DNA from: DP-19 sp036496285
Lineage (GTDB): Bacteria; Desulfobacterota; Binatia; UTPRO1
DNA length: 64,000 nucleotides
Direction: 5' to 3'
NCBI GenBank assembly: GCA_036496285.1
Contig: DASXLI010000056.1
Location: 5,897 to 69,896, forward strand
Shown here in pieces: positions 8,481-20,655 of the stretch. The notes beneath the pieces are model-generated. The model did not search any database and was not told where the DNA came from. It saw nothing but the letters and a program-made list of their open reading frames with translations. Made by a program: the position numbers and the translations under genes. How positions within the stretch are numbered: position 1 is the first letter of the stretch; every line of letters begins with the position of its first letter.

Positions 8481-9713
8481 TCACCCGCCGACCGCGCTCT
8501 TGCGCCGCAGCACGAGGTACTCGCGCATCTCGGACGCGTACATCTCGCCGTCGACGTCATCGATGAGACCCGATCGCAGCACCTCGAAGTGCTCCAGCAG
8601 GAGGCGGCGCTGTTCCGCCCACTCGGGATGGCAGTCGAGCTCGTGGCTCTCGAGCAGCAGGAGGCCGCCCGGCGCGAGGAAGCCGAGAATCTTCGTGACG
8701 AACTGCTGGAAGGAGACCGACACCCAGCCGTGCACCGCGCACGCGACCACCGCGTCGAAGGTGCGCGCGTCCGCGAACTGCTCGAAGGAGCTCACGCGGA
8801 AGTCGGTGTTCGTCCGGCCGAGGTGCGCGCTCACCATCTTGCCGATCGCGACGTAGGCAGCGTCGACGTCGAACGACGTGACGCTGCGCACGCGCTCGGC
8901 GATCTCGATCGAAAGGAAGCCGTCGTTGCAGCCCATCTCGAGGACGCTCATGTGCGGCTGGAGGTACTGGCCGAGGCCGTAGGCGGCGAAACGCTTCTCC
9001 GTCGGACGCTTGCCGAGAAGCCCGAGCTTCTCATGGCCTTGATAGAGCCGTGCGACCGGGATTTTCGTCTTGGACGAGAAGGCCGCGCTGAACGACTGTG
9101 GGTGCTGGCGCATCAGGCGCCGCACGCGGCAGCGCAAGGTCGTGAGGCCGCCGCACTGCTCGATCAGCTCGTCCTGCCAGGCGAGCAGGCTCGCGAGCTG
9201 GTCGGAGGCGAAGATCTTCGGAAAGACCTCGTTCGGGGTGCGCGTCTCCTCGAAGCTCAGGTTGTAGGGGATCTGCTCGAGCCCGAGCGCGATCGCCGTC
9301 GCGACGCGATGGCTGCCGTTCTTCAGCGTGTGCTCGCGGGGATTGGCATAGACCGGGCGCGTCGGATCGAAGCCGCCGCTGCGGAGGCCGTCGATCAGCA
9401 CCTTGAACCTCGCGGCCGAGTGCTCGCGCTGTTCGTTGAAGTACGCGATGAACTGCTCGTACATCTGGAGCGCCAGGCCGTCCTGACCGGCGAGATGGTC
9501 CTGCGCGAAGCGGCAATAGAGCGAGAGGCCGAGGCGGTCGCCGAGCAGCTCGCGCGGATCGAACGTGCGGATGGTGTCGACGCGCACGGGAAGGCCTGCG
9601 TCGCCGACGACGGCCTCGCGCGGCGTGACCAGACGCTGTCGCGCGCCCTCGCCCGTGCCACCGATGGCCGGGTGACCGATCTCTCGGGAACCTTCCGTCG
9701 CCGTACCGCTCAT
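8481..9713 (-). CDS. ParB-like domain plus SAM methyltransferase protein
   Basis: About 410 residues from the start chosen here (ATG at 9713, with GGAGG 4 nt upstream); an in-frame ATG at 9743 and a GTG at 9767 are alternatives. The N-terminal half contains KNGSHRVATA, resembling the (D/N)GxHR core of ParB/sulfiredoxin-like domains that appear in glycan clusters, after a segment VYANPREHTL. The C-terminal half is a class I methyltransferase: VLEMGCNDGFLSIEIA (motif I), SFDVDAAYVAIGK (II), DAVVACAVHGW and FLAPGGLLLLES. The first gene of the minus-strand glycan-modification group. Role inferred only from neighbours: a nucleotide-sugar or glycan methylation step. Confidence 0.65.
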   Translation of the reverse strand: MSGTATEGSREIGHPAIGGTGEGARQRLVTPREAVVGDAGLPVRVDTIRTFDPRELLGDRLGLSLYCRFAQDHLAGQDGLALQMYEQFIAYFNEQREHSAARFKVLIDGLRSGGFDPTRPVYANPREHTLKNGSHRVATAIALGLEQIPYNLSFEETRTPNEVFPKIFASDQLASLLAWQDELIEQCGGLTTLRCRVRRLMRQHPQSFSAAFSSKTKIPVARLYQGHEKLGLLGKRPTEKRFAAYGLGQYLQPHMSVLEMGCNDGFLSIEIAERVRSVTSFDVDAAYVAIGKMVSAHLGRTNTDFRVSSFEQFADARTFDAVVACAVHGWVSVSFQQFVTKILGFLAPGGLLLLESHELDCHPEWAEQRRLLLEHFEVLRSGLIDDVDGEMYASEMREYLVLRRKSAVGG

Positions 9714-9902
9714 GCCGCCTCCGTCCTGGACTGCCGGTGTCATGCGGGTCAGCAAGACGGGTGCCACGAGCGTGGCGGCCCGCGCGGTCGCCCCGCGCGG
9801 CGCGGCGCAGGCTCGAGCCGCGCCAGCGTGCCGGAAATCCGCGCCGGCCTGTCCGCCACGGTCAGGAAATTGACCGTGGCCGAGCGCTGCGGCGCGCCGC
9901 GC

Positions 9903-10847
9903 TCAGCGGTCCGCGCCCGGCAGCGACGTGCGCTCGAGCGCGGCGCGATCCCAGTGCGCGTTGTCGGCCGCGGCCTCGTAGGTGCTCTGCAGGAACGCGA
10001 GGAGCATCTCGTCGGGATCGGCGGCAGTGCGGACGGCGTCGTATGGCAGCACGAACTCGTGGAGGTCGCCGTTGTAGCCCGCCTGCGCGGGCTGCACGCG
10101 CGCGGCGGCGAATCCCGCCGGCTCCGGATAGGCGTACGCGTAGAAGACGGGCATCGGCACCGGACCGCCGCCGGGCCAGAAGCCGCAGCTGCTCACCTCG
10201 TGCGAGTACGCCTCGCGCGCCACCCGGTCGGGGAAGTTCGGCACGCCGCCCGGATGCGGCGGTGCCGTGCGTCCTGAGAAGCGCGTCAACGCGAGGTCGA
10301 AGCTCCCCCAGAAGAAGTGAATCGGGCTGCACTTGCCGATGAAGCGCGCGCGGAACGTTCGCATGACCCGATCGGTCTGCGCGAGGATGCGCCAGAAGCG
10401 GTTGGCGTACTCGGGATCGTAGGCGTGATGCTGCCGGTCCTGCGCGAACGGAATCGCCGGATCGACCTCGTTCGGCCTGGCGTGGATGCGGACGGGCACG
10501 TCGAGCTCCGCCAGGCTGGCCATCACCTCGCGATAGAAGTCGGCGACGGCGCGCGGTGCGAGTGCCAGCGTGCGCGAGGCACCGTCGCTCGTCGTCACGA
10601 TGAGGCGGTGATCGACGAAGTCGAAGGCGAGCTCGAAGGTGCGTGTGCCGTGCGGAATCGGCGACGTCGTGAGGCCGCGCGCGGTGAGGTAAAGCGGCAC
10701 GTGCCACGAGTGGTTGACCCACGGCGTCTGGACCAAGCGGACCTTGCCGACGATCTGCGTCCACATGTGCAAGGTCGCGTAGGTGTCCTGCCAGTCGGCG
10801 AGGGGCAGGCTCGGCCAGGGCTCGATGCGGGTGGCGTGCTGCGGCAT
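9903..10847 (-). CDS. DUF5996 family protein
   Basis: 314 residues, matching the conserved family pattern WPSLPLADWQDTYATLHMWTQ at the N-terminus (quoted here in parts: WPSLPLADW, DTYATLHMWTQ) and IHFFWGSFDLALTRFSG in the centre. The C-terminus has HEVSSCGFWPGGG and PVFYAYAYPEP, also typical of the family. The function of DUF5996 is not known; it is found as a single-domain soluble protein in soil bacteria. A strong AGGAGG precedes the ATG, and the upstream DUF2332 gene ends only 9 nt before this start, so the two are probably co-transcribed and co-translated. Confidence 0.8.
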   Translation of the reverse strand: MPQHATRIEPWPSLPLADWQDTYATLHMWTQIVGKVRLVQTPWVNHSWHVPLYLTARGLTTSPIPHGTRTFELAFDFVDHRLIVTTSDGASRTLALAPRAVADFYREVMASLAELDVPVRIHARPNEVDPAIPFAQDRQHHAYDPEYANRFWRILAQTDRVMRTFRARFIGKCSPIHFFWGSFDLALTRFSGRTAPPHPGGVPNFPDRVAREAYSHEVSSCGFWPGGGPVPMPVFYAYAYPEPAGFAAARVQPAQAGYNGDLHEFVLPYDAVRTAADPDEMLLAFLQSTYEAAADNAHWDRAALERTSLPGADR

Positions 10848-10856
10848 GGTGACCTC

Positions 10857-11912
10857 CTATGCGTCGGACCAGTGTACCTGACGCCCGTGCGGGCTGCCTT
10901 CGCCGAGGCGGCGCTCGCGGCCGCCGGGCCACGACGTCAGACGAATCTCGTACGGTCCCTCGCGGCCCACGGGCTCGAGACGGAGCCACGCGAGCGGGCG
11001 ATGAGCGGCGGCGCCCGCACCCGCCTCGTCGATCGCGGCCTTCACCGCCGCGCGCCGGTCGCGCGACATGTATTGCCAGAAGATCGAGTGGTAGACGACG
11101 GTCGCAACGCCGCGCTCGCGCGCGACGAGACGCGGCGCGATCCACGCCGCCGCGTCGCCGCTGACGACGTGCGCCGGTATCCGGCGTGCCAGCTCGATCG
11201 CCGCGCGCAGCAGCGCCAGGCGGTCGAGCTGATCGGCCCAGAGATACGATTGCAGGGTGAGGGTGCCCTCGTGGCTCGTCGCGTCGATCGGCTGCGCGTC
11301 GCAGCCGTCGCGCGCGACGACGCGGACGGCGACGTCGCGCGGCGGCAGCGACCCGGTGAACTCGCACGCGATGCGTACGGGCGAGTCCGTCTCGCCCCAG
11401 GACCAGCCGGCGGCGTCGAAGCGGAAATGGTCCCAGCGCAGGTTCAGGCCGGCGCTCGCGCCGAGCTCGACGAGCGCGAGCGGCAGGCCGGTCTCGCGCG
11501 CGATCTGGAGGAAGCCACCGAGGAGCGCCGCGCTCCGTCCCACCTCGTTGGTCTGCACGGGCCGCGCGAGCAGGGCGCGGACGTCGCCAGTCCGCTCCCG
11601 CAGCAGCGTCTCGAAGGCCGGCCAGGCGTCGCTGCGGTCCGTCCCGCCGGCGGACGGATAGTGGGCCGCGAGAGCGGGCGCCTCTCCCTGGAGGACGAGG
11701 CGGTGGACGGCGCCCATGAGGCGCAGCGCCAGCGCCGAGGCCAAGGGATCCTCGCTGTGGCCGGCGAGGATCTCCGCCGACGGCCCGCCGCGCCCGGCAT
11801 CGAGAGCGATCTGCTCGAGCAGATGCGCGTACAGCGACGAGCCGAGCCGGGCACACCAGCCCGCCTGCTCGCGCATGCGTGAGGCCAGCTGCTCCCGCTC
11901 CGGCGCCGCCAT
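10857..11912 (-). CDS. DUF2332 family protein
   Basis: 351 residues with the DUF2332 hallmark segments ALALRLMGAVHRLVL, LAAHYPSAGG, TNEVGRSAALLGGFLQIA and LVELGASAGLNLRWD. The last segment looks like a methyltransferase-type glycine loop, and YHSIFWQYMS lies near the C-terminus. The family is widespread in actinobacteria and other soil bacteria; its biochemical role is undetermined, though the glycine-rich LGASAGLNL suggests a nucleotide or SAM-like ligand (inference). The gene is followed at 9 nt by the DUF5996 gene on the same strand. No clear Shine-Dalgarno is seen at the ATG (11912). Confidence 0.8.
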   Translation of the reverse strand: MAAPEREQLASRMREQAGWCARLGSSLYAHLLEQIALDAGRGGPSAEILAGHSEDPLASALALRLMGAVHRLVLQGEAPALAAHYPSAGGTDRSDAWPAFETLLRERTGDVRALLARPVQTNEVGRSAALLGGFLQIARETGLPLALVELGASAGLNLRWDHFRFDAAGWSWGETDSPVRIACEFTGSLPPRDVAVRVVARDGCDAQPIDATSHEGTLTLQSYLWADQLDRLALLRAAIELARRIPAHVVSGDAAAWIAPRLVARERGVATVVYHSIFWQYMSRDRRAAVKAAIDEAGAGAAAHRPLAWLRLEPVGREGPYEIRLTSWPGGRERRLGEGSPHGRQVHWSDA

Positions 11913-11960
11913 CAGGGCCGGATCAGATCACGAGGACGCCTGCGCGAGCCAGAGGGGGCG

Positions 11961-12665
11961 CTAGAACTCGCAGGGCGGCGCCGTGCAGCGGCTGAAGTTC
12001 AGCGTGCAATCCGCGTTGCACGAGAGCGTGCCGCCGACGTCGTCGCAGAAATCCTCGCATGTGCAGGTGTCCTCGAAGCAGCCGCTGTTGTCGATCAGGT
12101 TGCCGTCGCACTCCTCGCCGTCGTCGAGCTGGCCGTTGCCGCAGAGGTTGCCGGCGGGCGTCGGCGTGGCCGTGGGTGCCGCAGGCGAGGTCGTCATCGA
12201 CGACGACACCTCCGGCGTCGGGGTTGGGGTTGGCGTTACGCCGGTCGCACTGGGTGTCGCGCTGCCGGTCGCGGTGAGCACGCCCGTCGGGGTGAGCGTC
12301 GGGGTGGGCGTTGGAGTCGCGGTGGCGCCGCTGCGGCGCTCGCCGTGGCACTCGAAGCGGACGAACTCGGGCGCAGACGGGAAACAGCGACGCTGCGAGC
12401 TGTCGAGCTCGCGGAAGCAGTCAAGCTCGACCTGGCACGACGTCTGGCCGGCGGGGCAGAGAGCCGTCGCGTCATCGCCGGAGACGGTGACGTTCGGCAT
12501 ACAGGGGCCGTCGGTGTCGCCGCACTGCTCGCACAGCTCTCCGTTCGGACCGCCGCCGCCGCCGCTGCCGCAGCTGCTGATGGTGACGACGCTCACCGAC
12601 GCGACGAGCGCCAGCAGCGCCGGCAACGTCGCCCAGCGCCCGATCGATCCACGATCTACCGTCAT
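11961..12665 (-). CDS. Lipoprotein with Thr-Pro linker and cysteine-rich repeat
   Basis: 234 residues. GGAGGAG precedes the ATG. After a hydrophobic signal (LPALLALVASVSVV) comes ISSC, a plausible lipobox, followed by a poly-Gly spacer. A first Cys-rich globular part (about 40-110) is followed by a low-complexity linker of Thr-Pro repeats (ATPTPTPTLTPT). The C-terminus is a Myxococcus-type cysteine-rich repeat: CGNGQLDDGEECDG, then CTCEDFCDD and CNADCTLNFSRC. Expected to sit on the outer surface; partner or ligand unknown. It shares linker style and repeat type with the divergent giant protein that starts at 13124. Confidence 0.75.
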   Translation of the reverse strand: MTVDRGSIGRWATLPALLALVASVSVVTISSCGSGGGGGPNGELCEQCGDTDGPCMPNVTVSGDDATALCPAGQTSCQVELDCFRELDSSQRRCFPSAPEFVRFECHGERRSGATATPTPTPTLTPTGVLTATGSATPSATGVTPTPTPTPEVSSSMTTSPAAPTATPTPAGNLCGNGQLDDGEECDGNLIDNSGCFEDTCTCEDFCDDVGGTLSCNADCTLNFSRCTAPPCEF

Positions 12666-13123
12666 TCTGCTCCTCCGGCGAAACGCTCTCTCGTCCCTCA
12701 GCTAGCAACTCGAAGGGCGATTCACAATGCGGGTCGCCCGGCGCGGGTTTCGCGCTGCGCGGCCGTGAGCCGTGCGCCCGGTGCCGGTCTCGTCAAGAGG
12801 TGATTTGCGGCCACGGGCATTTGCACCGGCGGCTGAGGCTCGAACCCCGATTGACGTGACACCGGGGCCCCAATTGACCACGACGTACGGGTGTCGTCGC
12901 CAGCGCATCCCGTCACTGACCTCGGTTTTGACAAATACATCAGATGTCATGTCTCTTTATGTTCTACATGAGAGACCACATAGTTTCCAATATTGTCGGG
13001 ACTTATGCGCACTCGATACTCTTGGTGCTGCGGATGCTGAAGGGTTTGCGGTAGGGCGCGGGCTCGGGAGCTCCGCGACTCGTACCCCGAAGCCGGTACT
13101 GAATCTCCCCTGCTCTGGAGCTT
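12666..13123. promoter_or_regulatory. 458-bp divergent intergenic region with AT-rich regulatory island
   Basis: The region separates two divergent exported-protein genes. Between about 12,920 and 13,000 composition becomes clearly AT-rich against GC-rich surroundings. It holds a TTGACA box (12928-12933, plus orientation), an 11-bp perfect palindrome ACATCAGATGT (12937-12947) and a 6-bp inverted repeat GTCTCT/AGAGAC (12951-12956 and 12971-12976, 14-nt spacer). No good -10 at 17 bp is seen, so the exact promoter is uncertain. Short ORFs here look random and no RNA gene is recognised. Confidence 0.45.
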
Positions 13124-17302
<4,179 letters not shown>

Positions 17303-17326
17303 ACGTTTTCGCTTGACAATCCTTCC

Positions 17327-18211
17327 GTGACGACGCACCCAGGACGTGTGAGCGCGCAGGAGGCGATCACGCACGTCCTCGGGTATCCGGGCGCGATGGA
17401 ATTGTTCGCCCGGCTCGGCACCGAGGCGGTGTCCGCCGAGCCGATCACGACGCGCCGTCCGGAAGGCTCGCAGGCGTTCGCGTACCGTGTCGAGCTGGCC
17501 GACGGCCTGATGGTGAAGCTGCGGCGTCCGGAGCACCCCGAGCGTGCCGCCCGCGCGCAGCGCCTGCTCGAGCGCTTCGCCGACCCGCGTCTTGCGGTGG
17601 TGATCCTGCGCGAGGGCGATCTCGTGGTCGAGGAATGGATCGAAGGGACGCCGCTCGCCGGGGAGACGCCGCGGCCCGAGCACGTCGCGGGAGCCGCGGC
17701 GTTCCTCGCGGCGCTCCATCGCGCCAGGGTCGACGGGGTGCCGGCCGGAAGCGTCATGGCGCCGGCCGAGCTGCGCGACGCGACCTGCTCCCGCATCGAG
17801 GGTCTGCGCCGTCTGGCGCTTCTTACCGTCGCTGAAGGCGGCGCGCTCTCGGGGGCCGTCCAGCGGCTTGCGCCCGCCGTCGCCGCGACGGCGATCACCC
17901 ACAACGACCTCTGCGGCGACAACCTCGTCGTCGACGCCGCCGGCGAGGTGCGCGTCGTCGACACCGAGAGCGTGCGCCTCGGCTTCGTCGATTTCGACTT
18001 TGCGCGCACCTGGTATCGCTGGCGGCTCGAGCCCGCGGCCTGGGAGCACTTCCTCGCCCGCTACGCCACGGAGGGCGGCCGGCGGCCGGATGCCAAGACG
18101 TTCGGGTTCTGGAAGATCGCGGTCGCCGCCAAGAGCGCCGTCGAGCATCTCGGGGCAGCGCCGGAGCGTCGCGCGCAGGCGCTCGCGCGCCTGCGCGAGC
18201 TCACGGGATGA
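17327..18211 (+). CDS. Aminoglycoside-phosphotransferase-like (APH) kinase
   Basis: 294 residues, GTG start. The fold is that of APH/choline-kinase-like small-molecule kinases: a Lys in the ATP-binding N-lobe strand (LMVKLRRP), an acidic hinge (VVEEWIEG), the catalytic loop THNDLCGDNLVVD with Asp and Asn, and the metal site VVDTES. Members phosphorylate hydroxyl groups of sugars, aminoglycosides or amino-alcohols. The substrate cannot be told and antibiotic resistance should not be assumed. The stop overlaps the next gene by 4 nt (ATGA), implying translational coupling with that unknown partner. The gene begins 25 nt after the giant Thr-Pro protein. Confidence 0.7.
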   Translation: MTTHPGRVSAQEAITHVLGYPGAMELFARLGTEAVSAEPITTRRPEGSQAFAYRVELADGLMVKLRRPEHPERAARAQRLLERFADPRLAVVILREGDLVVEEWIEGTPLAGETPRPEHVAGAAAFLAALHRARVDGVPAGSVMAPAELRDATCSRIEGLRRLALLTVAEGGALSGAVQRLAPAVAATAITHNDLCGDNLVVDAAGEVRVVDTESVRLGFVDFDFARTWYRWRLEPAAWEHFLARYATEGGRRPDAKTFGFWKIAVAAKSAVEHLGAAPERRAQALARLRELTG

Positions 18212-18630
18212 GCGGCGCGCGCTCCACGCAGCGGTGGTGGACGCTCGCGGGCGACGTGCGCGACACGGGCACCCCGGCGCGGCGTGATCCGGTGCATCTC
18301 GACATGGTGCGCGCCCGGGTCGACCCGGCCGTCGCCCAGGAGGAGCTCGAGCGCGAGATCGTCCGGGAGATCGCGGGGGCGCTCGGACGGAGCGCGGAGA
18401 AGGTGGAGCGGGCGCTCGCCCGGCTCGAGTCCGGACGCCACGCGGTCGAGGCTGCCCGCGACCTCGACGAGCGGGCACGGGCGATCGCCGGCTACAAGGA
18501 GCTACGCCTGGCCGCGATCCGCGCGCGTCACGATCTGCTGGTGCACCGCGAGGCCGTCGGCATCCGGCGCAACGCGGCCCTCGAGACGCTCTACCCGATC
18601 CCGCCGTCGCTCACGCGGCCTGCGCGGTGA
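18208..18630 (+). CDS. Uncharacterised helical protein coupled to the APH-like kinase
   Basis: 140 residues that I do not recognise. Its ATG overlaps the kinase stop (ATGA). It is predicted mostly helical and strongly charged, with a long segment rich in Arg, Glu and Ala (AQEELEREIVREIAG to RHDLLVHREAVG) and a short Pro-rich end (YPIPPSLTRPAR). There is no signal peptide or membrane segment. High GC at third codon positions supports coding. Its 3' end overlaps by 20 nt the 3' end of the convergent hydroxylase gene. The coupling suggests a regulator, adaptor or second subunit for the kinase (inference). Confidence 0.6.
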   Translation: MSGARSTQRWWTLAGDVRDTGTPARRDPVHLDMVRARVDPAVAQEELEREIVREIAGALGRSAEKVERALARLESGRHAVEAARDLDERARAIAGYKELRLAAIRARHDLLVHREAVGIRRNAALETLYPIPPSLTRPAR

Positions 18631-19513
18631 GCTGTTCCGCGGCGCGGAGCTGTCGCGCCGTGAGCGTCGAGCCGTCGGGGCTCCAGCCCGGCGGGGCGAA
18701 GACGTGGCCCAGGCGCGCCCGCCACGAGGTCGCGCGCCGCACGTCGCGGGCGAGCGCCGACCACTCGTGGAACGCGATCGTCAGCGGACGGAAGCTCTCG
18801 AGGCGCTTCGTCAGGCCGTAGCGCACGCGGGCGCGCTCGGGCTCGAAGGTGCCGAAGAGCCGATCCCATACGATCAGGATGCCGCCGTGGTTGCGGTCGA
18901 GGTACTCGAGATTGCTGCCGTGGTGGACGCGGTGGTTCGACGGCGTGTTGAGGAGCCGCTCGGCGGCGCCCAGGCGGTCGATGAGCTCGGTGTGGATCCA
19001 GAACTGGTAGAGGAGGCTCACGGCCTTCTGCGTCAGCAGCATCACCGGGTGGAAGCCGAGCAGCGGCAGCGGCCAGTAGAAGAGCATCTCGGTGAAGGGC
19101 GTCGTCCACGATTGGCGGAGCGCCGTCGAGAGGTTGTAGCGCTCGCTCGAATGGTGGTTCTCGTGCGCCGCCCAGAGGAAGCGCACCTCGTGCGAGGCGC
19201 GATGGAACCAGTAGTAGGTGAAGTCCTCGACGAAGAAGAGGAGCACCCACACCCACCACGCCGAGCCGAGCGTGAAGACCCGGTGCTCGTAGAGCCAGAA
19301 GTAGCCGCCGATCGTGACCGCGTGCGTGAGGACGATGATGATGCGGTTGCCGAGGCCCATCGCGAGGCTCGCGGCGGTGTCCTGCGGCTCGTAGCCGCGC
19401 GGCGCGGACCGGCCGGCGCGCACGGCGTCGCGCCGGCGCTGCCGCTCGAGGCCGGCCTCCAGCAGCATCAGCGCGACGAAGACCGGAATCGCGTAGAGGG
19501 TCAGATCTTCCAC
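18611..19513 (-). CDS. Sterol desaturase / fatty acid hydroxylase family membrane protein
   Basis: 300 residues from GTG 19513, chosen because it lies 7 nt after the tetR stop with GAGGAG about 10 nt upstream; an upstream in-frame ATG at 19768 would run back through tetR. Several membrane segments are seen (VFVALMLLEAGL, IIIVLTHAVTIGGYF, WWVWVLLFFVEDF). The di-iron histidine clusters of the family are present: HRASH, HENHH and HRVHH, plus single His residues between. The enzyme would hydroxylate or desaturate a sterol, fatty acid or other lipid in the membrane with O2. It is downstream of and probably co-transcribed with the TetR regulator. Confidence 0.8.
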   Translation of the reverse strand: MEDLTLYAIPVFVALMLLEAGLERQRRRDAVRAGRSAPRGYEPQDTAASLAMGLGNRIIIVLTHAVTIGGYFWLYEHRVFTLGSAWWVWVLLFFVEDFTYYWFHRASHEVRFLWAAHENHHSSERYNLSTALRQSWTTPFTEMLFYWPLPLLGFHPVMLLTQKAVSLLYQFWIHTELIDRLGAAERLLNTPSNHRVHHGSNLEYLDRNHGGILIVWDRLFGTFEPERARVRYGLTKRLESFRPLTIAFHEWSALARDVRRATSWRARLGHVFAPPGWSPDGSTLTARQLRAAEQLTAQAA

Positions 19514-19520
19514 AGGGGGC

Positions 19521-20141
19521 TCACTCCTCGGAGATGGCGCGCCGGGCGATCTCCTTGACGAGATCGACGCTTCGCCGCAGGGTCGTGGGATCGGACGTGA
19601 CGAGGCGGCGCACTGCCAGCCCCTGCAGCGCGTCGAGCACGACGTCGAGCAGGGCAGCGAAAGCGTCGCCCTCGAGCGCGGTATCAGGAAAGTAGCCGCG
19701 TGCCAGATGCAGCACTTTCTCGTGGTGCCGCTCGGCGATCGGCACGAGCTCGCGATGCAGCTCCGCATCGGTGCGCGCCGCGACGTACAGCTCGAGCACC
19801 GCGGTGAGGCGTGCGTCCTGGAAGATCTCCCACAGGAGATCGACGGCGGCGCCGATGCGCTCCGCGCCCGCCGGTACGCGTGTGAACGCGCGCGCGTAAC
19901 GGTCGGTGAGCTGCGCGAAGAGGTGCTGCACCGCCGCGCTGATGAGCGAGGCGCGAGTGGGGAAGTGATGGAGCTGGGCGCCGCGCGACACGCCGGCGTG
20001 CTCGGCGACGACGATCGTGGTGGTACCGGCGTAGCCGAGCTCGGCGAGACACTCGAGCGTCGCCTCGAGGATGCGCGCCTGGGTCGCGTGGCTCCGCTCC
20101 TCCTGGGTCCGGCGGTGCGCGGCGATCGCGGTGACGCTCAT
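19521..20141 (-). CDS. TetR-family transcriptional repressor
   Basis: 206 residues. The N-terminal helix-turn-helix is clear: ILEATLECLAELGYAGTTT, then VVAEHAGVSRGAQLHHFPT with the typical recognition helix ending in LHHF. The C-terminal half is the ligand-binding helical domain (VDLLWEIFQDARLTAVLELYVAA). ATG 20141 was chosen because TATGAA lies 7 nt and TTGACT 30 nt upstream, giving a leaderless transcript; alternatives at 20153 (ATG) and 20177 (TTG) lie within or upstream of the promoter. A 22-bp imperfect palindrome covers the -35, so autorepression is expected. It probably controls itself and the hydroxylase gene 7 nt downstream, and perhaps the upstream epoxide hydrolase operon. Confidence 0.85.
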   Translation of the reverse strand: MSVTAIAAHRRTQEERSHATQARILEATLECLAELGYAGTTTIVVAEHAGVSRGAQLHHFPTRASLISAAVQHLFAQLTDRYARAFTRVPAGAERIGAAVDLLWEIFQDARLTAVLELYVAARTDAELHRELVPIAERHHEKVLHLARGYFPDTALEGDAFAALLDVVLDALQGLAVRRLVTSDPTTLRRSVDLVKEIARRAISEE

Positions 20142-20189
20142 GACCGCCTTCATACCGGGGCAGTAACAAACAGTCAAGCCTGATTGTTT
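20142..20189 (-). promoter_or_regulatory. tetR promoter and palindromic operator
   Basis: Reading the minus strand: -35 TTGACT (20177-20172), 17-bp spacer, -10 TATGAA (20154-20149), then 7 nt to the ATG. The operator candidate on the plus strand is AAACAGTCA (20168-20176), AGCC, TGATTGTTT (20181-20189), 8 of 9 bases symmetric. It overlaps the -35, the classical place for TetR autorepression. Confidence 0.7.
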
Positions 20190-20255
20190 CTGTGGCAGCG
20201 TCGGCGGCGGCCAGATTTTAAACGGTCGATAACATTAGGCTATTGCAGCGTTGTC

Positions 20256-20636
20256 CTAGAGCGGTGCGCCGGTAGCCTCGAACCAGGACGGGTAGTCGAA
20301 GTAGTCGCGGAACTTCACGATCTTCCCGTTCCGCACCTCGAAGACGCCGCACACGGGGAGGTCGAGGCGGCGGCCGTTCCAGCGGAAGCGGTCGATGCGC
20401 TCCGCCATGACGACGTCGCCGTTGCCCACGACGTTCAGCACGTCGAGCTCGATGCCCTCGTTCATCATGTCGCAGAAGCCCTGGAACGCGCCGCGGATCG
20501 CGGCCGTGCCGACCAGCGGCTGCACCGGGACGTTGTGGTAGACGGCGTCGGGCGCGAAGAAGCTCATCAGCTCGTCGACGTCCTTGCGCGGCCAGGCGTC
20601 GAGGAAGGCACGGACGACCTGCTCGGGGTTGCTCAT
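20256..20636 (-). CDS. Limonene-1,2-epoxide-hydrolase-like protein (NTF2/SnoaL fold)
   Basis: 126 residues from ATG 20636, preceded by AAAGGA; the ORF extends further upstream but the rest is antisense-like filler. Compact alpha+beta cone: FLDAWPRKDVDELMSFF, AVYHNVPVQPLVG, CGVFEVRNGKIVKFRDYFD. The limonene-epoxide hydrolase catalytic set is present: Arg-x-Asp in AERIDRF and the second Asp in RDYFD. The family adds water to epoxides by direct general-acid/base catalysis. It follows the amidohydrolase gene by 19 nt and belongs to the operon with the FAD monooxygenase, which could make the epoxide substrate (inference). Other SnoaL-like proteins lacking hydrolase activity exist, so biochemistry is needed for the substrate. 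Confidence 0.75.
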   Translation of the reverse strand: MSNPEQVVRAFLDAWPRKDVDELMSFFAPDAVYHNVPVQPLVGTAAIRGAFQGFCDMMNEGIELDVLNVVGNGDVVMAERIDRFRWNGRRLDLPVCGVFEVRNGKIVKFRDYFDYPSWFEATGAPL

Positions 20637-20655
20637 GATCGGGGATCCTTTCTGT

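Noticed and set aside
7233..10277. Plus-strand ORF of 1014 codons
   Set aside because: Spans the antisense of three genes with good motifs and has none of its own.
12722..12950. Minus-strand 82-codon ORF upstream of the lipoprotein gene
   Set aside because: No start signal, no motif and random composition across the AT-rich regulatory patch.
17311..17327. TTGACA just before the APH-like kinase as its promoter
   Set aside because: The -10 would fall inside the coding region with no match; the gene is more simply read through from the preceding gene.
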